A stretch of DNA of 64,000 nt from Sphingobacterium olei (GTDB lineage Bacteria > Bacteroidota > Bacteroidia > Sphingobacteriales > Sphingobacteriaceae). The notes under the pieces are model-generated. The model saw only the letters and a list, made by a program, of their open reading frames with translations, was not told the DNA's origin and made no database searches. Below are positions 35,034-42,964 of the stretch, in pieces. The stretch spans positions 124,001 to 188,000 of the forward strand of contig NZ_SUME01000004.1 of NCBI RefSeq assembly GCF_005048855.1, in the 5' to 3' direction. How positions within the stretch are numbered: the first letter of the stretch is position 1; every line of letters begins with the position of its first letter. A program made the translations under genes and the position numbers.

Positions 35034-36077
35034 TTAAAACGTAATGTAGTTACTAAAGCTCACATGTACTTGGGTGTTTCTCGGTAATGGAATAGACTGC
35101 TTGGCAATAGCTCTAATCGATATGTTATTGTTCCCGATTAGGTATTCGCTATAAAATCCACGAAATATTATCTCTTTTATCCAGAATTCGCCGGATTGGT
35201 CTGCTGTAACATCTATCCATTCCTGATGGACAGCTACTTTCGTAGAAGTATTCAGGCCAAATACAGGAGATTGGGATGGTGTTAAAATATTGCTTTTTGC
35301 TAATAAAAGAGCTGTGTAGGGATCATTAGGAGAATAATATAAATCTTTAGGAATACCTTGATCAACTATTTTTCCATTACGCATTACAACTAGCGCGTCA
35401 GCCATTCCGAGTACCTCCGCGGGGTCGTGCGATACTAAAACTACAGTTAAACCTGTTTCTTCTACGATGTGCCGGATATCATGTTGAAGGGAATCACGAA
35501 AAGCTGCATCTACTTGATTGAACGGTTCATCCATTAAAAGAACTTCCGGTTCGTTGATAAGCGCTCTGGAAATAGCGACACGTTGTTTTTCGCCACCACT
35601 TAGATCCGCAACACGGTGCTGTGCCAAGTGGTCGATTTTAAGTTTTTCCAGAATAGCCTGGGTTTTATTTTTTTTATTTTCCAAATCTGTATTGGAAAGC
35701 TGGGATGCGATATTGTCCCATACTTTCGCATATAGATTAAGATCGTCGAATCCCTGTGAAACCAATTTCATGGCGTCATGTCCAGGAATCAGTTTGTCTT
35801 TACGTGTTGGTACAAGCCAGCCCCTGTATCGTACTTCTCCGGTATCGGGCTCCAGAAGTCCGTAGATTAATTTCAATAAAGTACTCTTACCCGATCCGGA
35901 TTCTCCGATGATAGCTGTAATTGTGTTTTCTTCAATAGAAAAATCAACATGATTTACAGCGACTACATCCTCTTTGCCTTCAAAAATGCAGGAAATGTTT
36001 TCTCCATGAATGAGGCGCAAACCCTCTTTTTGAATATCTGTAGGAATGTATTTGCAGGAAGCCGAGTTATTGTTCAT
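35034..36077 (-). CDS. ABC transporter ATP-binding protein with C-terminal TOBE-like region
   Basis: A 347-residue ATPase. Walker A is GESGSGKST, the signature motif is DLSGGEKQRVAIS, Walker B is EVLLMDEPF and the switch His is in VSHDPAEVL. The C-terminal 100 residues (about 250-347) form a beta-rich TOBE-like domain, as in PotA/CysA/FbpC importers. No permease or binding protein is adjacent, so the substrate is unknown; an orphan ATPase serving a distant permease is likely. A hairpin with T-run sits directly ahead of the start codon. Confidence 0.85.
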   Translation of the reverse strand: MNNNSASCKYIPTDIQKEGLRLIHGENISCIFEGKEDVVAVNHVDFSIEENTITAIIGESGSGKSTLLKLIYGLLEPDTGEVRYRGWLVPTRKDKLIPGHDAMKLVSQGFDDLNLYAKVWDNIASQLSNTDLENKKNKTQAILEKLKIDHLAQHRVADLSGGEKQRVAISRALINEPEVLLMDEPFNQVDAAFRDSLQHDIRHIVEETGLTVVLVSHDPAEVLGMADALVVMRNGKIVDQGIPKDLYYSPNDPYTALLLAKSNILTPSQSPVFGLNTSTKVAVHQEWIDVTADQSGEFWIKEIIFRGFYSEYLIGNNNISIRAIAKQSIPLPRNTQVHVSFSNYITF

Positions 36078-36107
36078 AAAAATAAATGCCGAACTTTTTG
36101 TTCGGCA
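36078..36107 (-). terminator. Hairpin with T-run immediately upstream of the ABC ATPase start
   Basis: TGCCGAAC (36087-36094) pairs with GTTCGGCA (36100-36107). On the minus strand the T-rich tail runs into the ATG at 36077. It terminates the upstream outer-membrane-protein transcript, or attenuates ABC expression if transcription starts at the box near 36120-36127. Confidence 0.7.
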
Positions 36108-36119
36108 TAAAATTACATT

Positions 36120-36127
36120 AAAACTTA
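36120..36127 (-). promoter_or_regulatory. Possible -7 box TAAGTTTT (TTTATCTAAGTTTT)
   Basis: One mismatch to TAnnTTTG but identical in its upstream TATCTAAGTTT word to other promoters in the window. It lies before the ABC ATPase hairpin. Confidence 0.4.
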
Positions 36128-36171
36128 GATAAATTTTAAAATTTATTTATAGCGGAAATTAGGTATTTCTT

Positions 36172-36975
36172 TTAAAATCCTAAGGTAAAACCGAATGTAA
36201 AATTGTTTAGACCTGCTTGTGCAGGGCTGTTTTCAAATACGTCATTTACATAGTATTTTGCGAATAATCCAAAATCGTCGTATCCGATCCGTACAAATGG
36301 CCCATATTGGAAGCTACTTAAATTATAGTTGTCTCTGAATTTTTGTTTTCCATTGGCATCGCTTTTTAATCGCTGTGTTCCCTTCAGTAAGATGCCCGTC
36401 ATCGCACCAAAAGCCACTTTTACACGATCGCCATTACGAAGCTTATTACTGCGCCATTCGAAAGCCAATGGAAGTCGCAAGTAGGTGGAGGTCAATACAT
36501 TTTTTTTGTACCTGACATCGTTTTCATCGACTATTTGGTAAGATAAGCTTGAGCTATTTTCCGTTAGTAGAATATTTTTTTCTAACCTTAAGTAATTCCA
36601 CTCAAAACCACCTGAAAGATAGGTTTTGAAATTGTCACTGAATCGCAATCCGACCTGTAATATGTCAAACCCGAAGTTAGAAGCTTTTTTGTAGCTTAAA
36701 AATTGGTTATCATCCGATAATGTGAATTTGCCATCATCCATTATTCTTGAAAACCCCCAATCTATTCTCGTAAATGTCATTCCACCGAAGAATCGTGGGT
36801 ACTTTATAGCCTCTTTCTTGTCCTTGTCGTCCACTCCAAAATTGATGCTCAACTTCGTTTTATGTTCAGCGGTATCTAGGGAGAAGATACTATCTTTTTC
36901 TTGAGCGCGCGAAGCTGTTATGCCTGAAAACAAGATCGCTCCAAAAATTCCAAATTTAATAATCGCTTGTATCAT
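36172..36975 (-). CDS. Outer-membrane beta-barrel protein
   Basis: The 267-residue protein has a signal peptide (cleaved near SRAQ) and alternating amphipathic strands. It ends in an aromatic C-terminus (NNFTFGFTLGF), typical of an outer-membrane barrel. Strands such as FKTYLSGGFEWNYLRL and YGPFVRIGYDDFGLFAKYYVND support this. It is the last gene of a sigma-factor / anti-sigma / barrel trio with one-base gaps, so it is probably the product or sensor of that regulatory unit. No specific family is recognised. Confidence 0.8.
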   Translation of the reverse strand: MIQAIIKFGIFGAILFSGITASRAQEKDSIFSLDTAEHKTKLSINFGVDDKDKKEAIKYPRFFGGMTFTRIDWGFSRIMDDGKFTLSDDNQFLSYKKASNFGFDILQVGLRFSDNFKTYLSGGFEWNYLRLEKNILLTENSSSLSYQIVDENDVRYKKNVLTSTYLRLPLAFEWRSNKLRNGDRVKVAFGAMTGILLKGTQRLKSDANGKQKFRDNYNLSSFQYGPFVRIGYDDFGLFAKYYVNDVFENSPAQAGLNNFTFGFTLGF

Positions 36976-36976
36976 G

Positions 36977-37786
36977 TTATTTTCTTTTTTTAATACGGTT
37001 TTTTACTAATGAGTTTATAAAATCTATCCGAATAGAACCTTCATCGTCCGAACGGAATCTGACATCTTTTTTTGCACTGATTTCGATATTTTCAGAGATC
37101 GCATTTAATATGTTAGTCACGACGGTGTTGTTCTTTTCAACAGGTTGGGAGGCATACATGTTGTCAACTTCTTCTTCTGGCTCGATCAGTGGTTTTAGCT
37201 GTTCTACTTCTGTTACCTGTCGGACAGGTATTTGATTGGAGATATCCTTGTTCGGCACATCGACGTCGTGGGTCGCTATTTGAAAGGATTTTTCTTCTGT
37301 CTCTTCAGGAGTATATACATTTTCTACATGGTCTTGAGTTTTCCGTGTTACAGTATGTGGTGCGCTGACTTGTTTAGCTGATACCACTTTTTTGTTGAGA
37401 GTTGCTTGCGCTAATACTTTTTTTAACGGTTTTATATTTTGTTCTTCCGCCGTACTTGTTTGCGCTATTCTGGTATCCTTCTCGTTTTCTGTAGTTTCAG
37501 GCATGGGAGCAATTTCTATTTTTTCTATTTGTTTTGGATTGGAGTTGTTTGTTAACCTTGTGTTCTCCTTTCCTTGGTTTAAATAAACTGCAATACCCAT
37601 ACTGAGCAGTAAGACAGCCGCTGCAACGTACTTTAGAAAGCTGAACTTATTCCTTTTAGATAAAATAGCGATGTTATCTTCTTTATCCAATTCGGCTTCG
37701 ATTCTTTTCCACATATCGGAAGGTGGATTAGATTCTGCCTGCTCGAAAGCATCTCGAAACAATTTGTCTATATCTTTTTCTTCCAT
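36977..37786 (-). CDS. Single-pass membrane protein, likely anti-sigma factor
   Basis: The 269-residue protein has a cytosolic N-terminus (about 1-48, with PSDMWKRIEAELDKED), one membrane helix (about 50-66) and a long Glu/Thr/Val-rich periplasmic part with no known domain. The start of such a protein, fused to a membrane helix and encoded one base after an ECF sigma gene, is the usual layout of Bacteroidota anti-sigma factors. It does not show the FecR-type domain, so iron/TonB signalling is not implied. Confidence 0.7.
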   Translation of the reverse strand: MEEKDIDKLFRDAFEQAESNPPSDMWKRIEAELDKEDNIAILSKRNKFSFLKYVAAAVLLLSMGIAVYLNQGKENTRLTNNSNPKQIEKIEIAPMPETTENEKDTRIAQTSTAEEQNIKPLKKVLAQATLNKKVVSAKQVSAPHTVTRKTQDHVENVYTPEETEEKSFQIATHDVDVPNKDISNQIPVRQVTEVEQLKPLIEPEEEVDNMYASQPVEKNNTVVTNILNAISENIEISAKKDVRFRSDDEGSIRIDFINSLVKNRIKKRK

Positions 37787-37787
37787 G

Positions 37788-38327
37788 TTATCTCAGTTCT
37801 AGTTTTATTAATTTTTGCTGAAGCCATTGTCGAGCTCTTGAGAGTTGTGATTTTGAATTCCCCTCGCTGATCTCCAATAGGTCAGCTATTTCTTTATGCG
37901 TATAACCTTCGATCGCGTACAGATTGAAGATCGTCTTATAACCTACGGGAAGCATTTGAATGATAGTGAGTAAATCTTTGTAAGAAGTTTGATCTGCTCC
38001 CAGTTGACTGACTAATTTCATATGTTGATCTTCATCCAACGCTTCTGCATAGTTCAATTTGTTTTTGCGATGCGTCTCAATAGCGGTATTAATCATTATT
38101 CTTTTAATCCATCCTTCTAAAGAACCTTTCCCGTCAAAAAGATGATGCTTGGTAAATACCTTTACAAAACCATTTTGCATGATATCGTCGGCTTCCAACG
38201 TGGTATGTGCATATCGCATGCACACCAAATGCATCTTTTTTGAAAAATAGTGATAAAGTTGAGATTGTGCTTTTCGATTTTGCACTTTGCAATCTTCCCA
38301 CACTTTATTTAGATTAATATTTTCCAA
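37788..38327 (-). CDS. ECF-type RNA polymerase sigma factor
   Basis: The 179-residue sigma factor has region 2 (about 20-90: MRYAHTTLEADDIMQNGFVKVFTKHHLF) and region 4 (about 120-175: YAIEGYTHKEIADLLEISEGNSKSQLSRARQWLQQKL). Region 3 is absent, as in the ECF class. Its partners are the adjacent anti-sigma and barrel genes. It follows tsaE by 67 bases in the same direction as porX. In Porphyromonas PorX acts with an ECF factor called SigP, but this trio is not shown to be that system. Confidence 0.9.
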   Translation of the reverse strand: MENINLNKVWEDCKVQNRKAQSQLYHYFSKKMHLVCMRYAHTTLEADDIMQNGFVKVFTKHHLFDGKGSLEGWIKRIMINTAIETHRKNKLNYAEALDEDQHMKLVSQLGADQTSYKDLLTIIQMLPVGYKTIFNLYAIEGYTHKEIADLLEISEGNSKSQLSRARQWLQQKLIKLELR

Positions 38328-38394
38328 TTTTTAAGTTATTTATGAGGAAGACGCGAAAGATGGAAAAAAGGTTGCATGGGTATGCAGTAAAAAA

Positions 38395-38811
38395 TTATTT
38401 TTTTTCGATATATATTGTACGATGTTGATTTTCAGAAACTTTTATTTCTACGGTAACGTAGGATTCGGGCAATAAATTGGGGATTTTTTCTGACCATTCT
38501 ACAAAACAGTAATTCCCGGAGTAAAAATATTCTTCGTACCCCAAGTCGAATGCTTCTGACTCGTTTTTCAACCGGTAGAAGTCGAAGTGGTAAAGAGGGC
38601 CATTGTCTGAATGGTATTCGTTGACTATGGAGAAAGTTGGACTTGAAGTGTGGTCATGGACACCAAGGACAAGACAGAGCTCATTTATAAAAGTTGTTTT
38701 TCCGGCACCCATCTGACCATAAAAAAGAAAAATCCTTTCATCTGCAAATGTGGAAATTATTTGTTGAGCCGCTATGCTCAATTCGGTTAGCGAATGTACA
38801 GGTATGATCAT
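38395..38811 (-). CDS. tsaE: tRNA threonylcarbamoyladenosine biosynthesis ATPase TsaE
   Basis: The 138-residue P-loop ATPase needed for t6A37 modification of tRNAs works with TsaB, TsaC and TsaD. Walker A is GQMGAGKTTF. SSPTFSIVNEYH and LYHFDFYRLK are family motifs, and YCFVEWSEKIPNLLPES is the C-terminal signature. It begins 13 bases after porX. A 12-bp palindrome spans the porX stop and the tsaE start, and a TAATTTTG box lies four bases upstream of the ATG. Confidence 0.93.
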   Translation of the reverse strand: MIIPVHSLTELSIAAQQIISTFADERIFLFYGQMGAGKTTFINELCLVLGVHDHTSSPTFSIVNEYHSDNGPLYHFDFYRLKNESEAFDLGYEEYFYSGNYCFVEWSEKIPNLLPESYVTVEIKVSENQHRTIYIEKK

Positions 38812-38838
38812 ACCACAAAATTATCTATTTTGTGGTAT
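38810..38838. repeat. 12-bp inverted repeat at the porX-tsaE junction
   Basis: ATACCACAAAAT (38810-38821) and ATTTTGTGGTAT (38827-38838) with a five-base loop. It covers the porX stop, the tsaE start and the -7-like box TAATTTTG (minus strand, 38816-38823). Confidence 0.8.
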
Positions 38839-40378
38839 ATGTAGCATACGGAATGATCATTTCTTCCAAAGATATTCCACCATGCTGAAATGTTCCGTTG
38901 TAGTAATTGACAAATTGATTGTAGTTATTAGGGTAAACAAAGTAGTAATCGTCTTTTGCAAAAACAAAAGTCGAACTCATATGCAGTTTTGGAAGTTGTG
39001 CTTCATGTGGGTTTTTGATCATAAATACGTCTTTTCCCACATAGTTGAGGTTCTTACCCTGCTTGTACCTCAGATTCGTATTTGTATTGCGATCGCCGAT
39101 TATTTTACTTGGTTTTTTTACACGGATTGTTCCGTGATCAGTGGTTACAATTACGCGAACTTGACGTTGTGCAAGCCATTTCAATACGTCTAATAATGGA
39201 GTATGTTCAAACCAGGATAGGGTTAAGGACCGATATGCTGCTTCGTCGTTTGCCAATTCTCTAATCATCGCGACATCCGTACGGGCATGTGAAAGCATAT
39301 CGACAAAGTTATATACCAGTACATTCAGGTTATTTTGCATGAGATTATTGATGTTATCAAAAACATCTTTGCCCTGATCCAGTGTCAACACTTTTGTGTA
39401 GCTGTGTTTGATATCCCGTCTGTATAATCTCTTTATTTGGTCTGCAAGAAACTTATCTTCGTGTAGATTTTTACCTCCCTCATCTTCATCATTTTGCCAC
39501 AGGTCAGGAAATCTTTTTTCCATTTCAAGAGGAGTTAATCCACTGAATATCGCATTTCGCGCATACTGTGTCGCGGTAGGCAATATACTATAATAACTGG
39601 TTTCCTCCTCCAGTCGGAAATAGTCGGTGATCACATCATTGATTATCTTCCATTGATCGTAGCGTAAATTGTCTATTAGAAAAAAGAAAGTAGGTTTGTC
39701 TTCTTGAAGGGAAGGAAACACTTTCTTTTTGAACAGCTGATGGGATAGTATTGGAGCCTCATCCGGATTTGCAATCCATGACGTGTAATTCTTTTCAATG
39801 TACTTGGAAAAGAGTGTGTTGGCTTCTGATTTTTGCATAGTAAGAATTTCATGCATACTTTCGTCCTCCAGTTTTTCCAAAGACAATTCCCAATAAATTA
39901 ATTTCTTATATGCATCTACCCATTCGGTATAATCCAAATCATTGTTCATGATCGAGCCCAAGTTGCGGAATTCCTGTTGGTATGCCATCGACGTTTTTTC
40001 ACTGACCAGTCTTTTGTTTTCAGTGAATTTTTTGATGGTCAACAATATCTGTTTAGGATTAACAGGCTTTATAAGGTAATCGTCTATTTTGGCACCGATA
40101 GCATCTTCCATAAGATGCTCTTCTTCATTTTTGGTTACCAAAACAGTTGGAATAGAGGGGTTAATGCTTTTTAGGATGCTCAATGTTTCTAAACCAGTGA
40201 GTCCAGGCATGTTTTCATCTAAAAACACCAAATCAAAGGGCTCATTTTTAAAATTTTCAACAGCATCATTGCCATTATTTACAGTTTTTACTTTGTATCC
40301 TCTTTCCTCTAGTAAAAGAATGTGAGGTCTTAAGAACTCTATTTCATCATCTGCCCATAGTATATGTGTTTTCGCCAT
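38825..40378 (-). CDS. porX: PorX-type response regulator with PglZ phosphatase domain
   Basis: A 517-residue protein. A CheY-like receiver (about 4-122) has DDE acidic residues, phospho-acceptor Asp54 in FLDENMPG and the Lys of LIKP. A helical linker follows, then a PglZ alkaline-phosphatase-like domain (about 210-510) with the metal motif TTDHGTIRV and FHHGGISLEE-like FQHGGISLEEM. PorX controls the type IX secretion system with sensor PorY, and its enzymatic domain hydrolyses oligonucleotides in Porphyromonas. All key residues look intact. tsaE follows. No T9SS structural genes are in the window. Confidence 0.92.
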   Translation of the reverse strand: MAKTHILWADDEIEFLRPHILLLEERGYKVKTVNNGNDAVENFKNEPFDLVFLDENMPGLTGLETLSILKSINPSIPTVLVTKNEEEHLMEDAIGAKIDDYLIKPVNPKQILLTIKKFTENKRLVSEKTSMAYQQEFRNLGSIMNNDLDYTEWVDAYKKLIYWELSLEKLEDESMHEILTMQKSEANTLFSKYIEKNYTSWIANPDEAPILSHQLFKKKVFPSLQEDKPTFFFLIDNLRYDQWKIINDVITDYFRLEEETSYYSILPTATQYARNAIFSGLTPLEMEKRFPDLWQNDEDEGGKNLHEDKFLADQIKRLYRRDIKHSYTKVLTLDQGKDVFDNINNLMQNNLNVLVYNFVDMLSHARTDVAMIRELANDEAAYRSLTLSWFEHTPLLDVLKWLAQRQVRVIVTTDHGTIRVKKPSKIIGDRNTNTNLRYKQGKNLNYVGKDVFMIKNPHEAQLPKLHMSSTFVFAKDDYYFVYPNNYNQFVNYYNGTFQHGGISLEEMIIPYATYTTK

Positions 40379-40534
40379 AATTCCAGTGTTTTTCGTTCTA
40401 TTAGTCTGTATAGAAAGTAAGCTGTTTGTAAAAATAAAAAATGAAACGTCTTGAAAATCTTCGTAGTGACGCTAACATACCCATAATAGGTGCTTTAAGA
40501 CTTATTTTTAACATTAATTAACTACATTCTATGT

Positions 40535-40542
40535 ATCTTTGC
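40535..40542 (+). promoter_or_regulatory. Promoter -7 box TATCTTTG for the HD-lpx operon
   Basis: Exact TAnnTTTG element 79 bases before the HD-gene start. The leader also holds TAAATCT/AGATTTA (40587-40605). Confidence 0.5.
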
Positions 40543-40621
40543 CCTATCTTAGATTACTTGTATACTGTCATTTTAGTAGGCAAGTCTAAATCTAGATAAG
40601 ATTTACTAAAATTTATACTTT

Positions 40622-41893
40622 TTGAATAAGAAAAAAATAATTAATGACCCTGTTTACGGTTTTGTATCAATCCCGTCGGGTTTTATTTTTGATCTTATAC
40701 AGCATCCTTTTTTGCAACGTCTAAGGTATATCAAGCAAGTGAGTATGACTCATTTGGTATACCCCGGAGCTTTGCATACACGATTTCAACATGTGGTCGG
40801 TGCTATGCATTTGATGCAGTTAGCCATAGATACGTTAAGAAGTAAAGAGGTATTGATTACGGAGGAAGAGGAGGCAGCGGTTCTGATAGCTATTCTGTTA
40901 CATGATATTGGTCACGGTCCTTTTTCACATTCATTAGAACATACTATCATAGAAGGTGTTTCGCATGAGGTTATTTCCGCATTATTGATGAACAAATTGA
41001 ATACACAATTTGGGGGCAGGCTGGATCTAGCGATTACAATCTTTAATGACCAATATCACCGAAAATTCTTACATCAGCTGGTATCGGGTCAACTGGATAT
41101 TGATAGGATGGATTATCTCAACAGAGACAGTTTTTTTACAGGTGTCTCCGAGGGAGTAATTTCTTTTGATCGTATTATAAAAATGTTGACGGTAAAAGGC
41201 GATGAATTAGTCGTCGAGGTAAAAGGTATTTATTCGGTAGAGAAATTTCTTATTGCACGTAGATTGATGTATTGGCAAGTATACTTGCATAAGACTGTGA
41301 TTGCAGCAGAACAAATGCTTATAAAAGCATTAGCACGAGCAAAAGAATTGAGCAATGAGGGAAGAGAACTATTTGCCACACCGGCCCTGAATCACTTTTT
41401 GAGAAATAAAATAACAGCAGTTAATTTTGAAGAAGACCCCATTCATCTAGCTTGGTTTACAAAATTGGATGATACAGATATTATGTCGGCCTTAAAAACC
41501 TGGTGTGATCACGATGATTTTATTCTTCGGACATTGTGTAGTAAATTGATGCAACGTGATCTTTTCCGTACGGAAATGCGTAATTATGATTTTACGGATA
41601 TCGAATTGGATGAAATTAAGAAACAAGTGAAAAGCTATTTTAGATTGAAAGATAATGAAATTGATTATTTCTTTTACCATCAGGTTATTCAAAACAGTGC
41701 TTATAGTGCAGAAAGTAGTCCCATTAAGATCGTAAATAATAAAGGGGATCTTACGGATATTGCGGAAGCATCCGACTTGTCGAATTTGGAAGCACTCTCA
41801 AAGCGGGTCGTAAAATATACCATATCATATCCTAAGGAAATTTCATTGTCGGATCAGTATGATATTGAAAATAAAAAAGTTAAAGTTAATTAA
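40622..41893 (+). CDS. HD-domain phosphohydrolase
   Basis: The 423-residue protein starts at TTG (no ATG fits). N-terminus MNKKKIINDPVYGF matches the family. The HD motif is H..HD with LLHDIGHGPFSHSLEH, plus GALHTRFQHVVGAMHLM and SGQLDIDRMDYLNRDSFFTG. Such proteins resemble SAMHD1/dNTP triphosphohydrolases; the true substrate in Bacteroidota is unknown. It is the first gene of a tight run with lpxD, lpxC-fabZ, lpxA and an ABC ATPase, a gene order I recall as conserved in the phylum. Confidence 0.88.
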   Translation: MNKKKIINDPVYGFVSIPSGFIFDLIQHPFLQRLRYIKQVSMTHLVYPGALHTRFQHVVGAMHLMQLAIDTLRSKEVLITEEEEAAVLIAILLHDIGHGPFSHSLEHTIIEGVSHEVISALLMNKLNTQFGGRLDLAITIFNDQYHRKFLHQLVSGQLDIDRMDYLNRDSFFTGVSEGVISFDRIIKMLTVKGDELVVEVKGIYSVEKFLIARRLMYWQVYLHKTVIAAEQMLIKALARAKELSNEGRELFATPALNHFLRNKITAVNFEEDPIHLAWFTKLDDTDIMSALKTWCDHDDFILRTLCSKLMQRDLFRTEMRNYDFTDIELDEIKKQVKSYFRLKDNEIDYFFYHQVIQNSAYSAESSPIKIVNNKGDLTDIAEASDLSNLEALSKRVVKYTISYPKEISLSDQYDIENKKVKVN

Positions 41894-41916
41894 GAAAAAG
41901 ATACATTTGTAATTAG

Positions 41917-42945
41917 ATGCAAATTACAGCACAACAGATTGCCACATTTTTAGAAGGGAAGGTAGACGGAAATCCAGATGAAGTTGTTTCTCAATTGTCA
42001 AAGATTGAAGAAGGAACTCACGGTAGCTTATCGTTCCTGTCTAATCCTAAATACGAGCACTACATTTATGATACAGATGCAAGCATTGTCATTGTGAATG
42101 ATAACTTGGTGCTTCAGAAACCTGTTAAAACAACGTTGATTCGTGTTAAGAATTCTTATACTGCTTTTACTGAAGTGCTTAAGCTCTATAATAGTTTGCG
42201 ATTAGAACGTAGTGGGCGGGATGAGAATATTTTTGTACATGATACTGCGATCATTGGTGAAGGAGGATACATTGGAGGGTTTTCTTATATCGATAAGCAG
42301 GTGAAGATTGGTAAAAATGTCAAAATATATCCGCGGGTTTATATTGGTGAAAATGTGACGATAGGTGATGACACAACGTTATTTCCGGGGGTAACAATAT
42401 ATTACGATTGTGTTATTGGAAAAAATGTAATCATCCATTCTGGCACTGTTATCGGCAGTGATGGTTTTGGATTTGCACCAAAAGAGGATGGAACATACGA
42501 TAAAATTCCTCAAATAGGGAATGTAGTCATCGAAGACAATGTGGAGGTAGGTGCAAATACAGTAATAGATAGGGCTACATTGGGATCGACTGTGATTCAT
42601 GAAGGAGCCAAATTGGATAATTTAATCCAGATCGCGCATAACGTAGAGATTGGTAAAAATACCGTGGTCGCTGCTCAAACTGGAATTTCAGGAAGTACAA
42701 AAGTAGGCGAACACGTTGTATTAGGAGGGCAAGTGGGAGTAGTTGGGCATATCACGATTGCAAACGGTTCTCAGGTACAGGCGCAGTCAGGGATTAATAA
42801 AAGTATTAAAGATGCAAATAAAAAATGGGGTGGATCGCCTTCGACACCCTATTCAAGTCAGTTGCGCTCGCAAGTATTGTACTCAAAATTACCTGAACTA
42901 GAAAAACGCATCGCAGAGCTGGAAAAACAACTAAAAAATAAATAA
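41917..42945 (+). CDS. lpxD: UDP-3-O-acylglucosamine N-acyltransferase
   Basis: The 342-residue lipid A enzyme adds the N-linked hydroxyacyl chain. An N-terminal uridine-binding domain (about 1-95) is followed by a left-handed beta-helix of hexapeptide repeats (KIGKNVKIYPRVYIGENVTIGDDT and onward, about 100-300). The catalytic His lies in LIQIAHNVEIG. A C-terminal helical extension ends KRIAELEKQLK. It is 23 bases after the HD gene and 19 before lpxC-fabZ. It works in the cytosol on ACP-bound acyl chains. Confidence 0.95.
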   Translation: MQITAQQIATFLEGKVDGNPDEVVSQLSKIEEGTHGSLSFLSNPKYEHYIYDTDASIVIVNDNLVLQKPVKTTLIRVKNSYTAFTEVLKLYNSLRLERSGRDENIFVHDTAIIGEGGYIGGFSYIDKQVKIGKNVKIYPRVYIGENVTIGDDTTLFPGVTIYYDCVIGKNVIIHSGTVIGSDGFGFAPKEDGTYDKIPQIGNVVIEDNVEVGANTVIDRATLGSTVIHEGAKLDNLIQIAHNVEIGKNTVVAAQTGISGSTKVGEHVVLGGQVGVVGHITIANGSQVQAQSGINKSIKDANKKWGGSPSTPYSSQLRSQVLYSKLPELEKRIAELEKQLKNK

Positions 42946-42964
42946 AACCAAATATTGCAATAAA

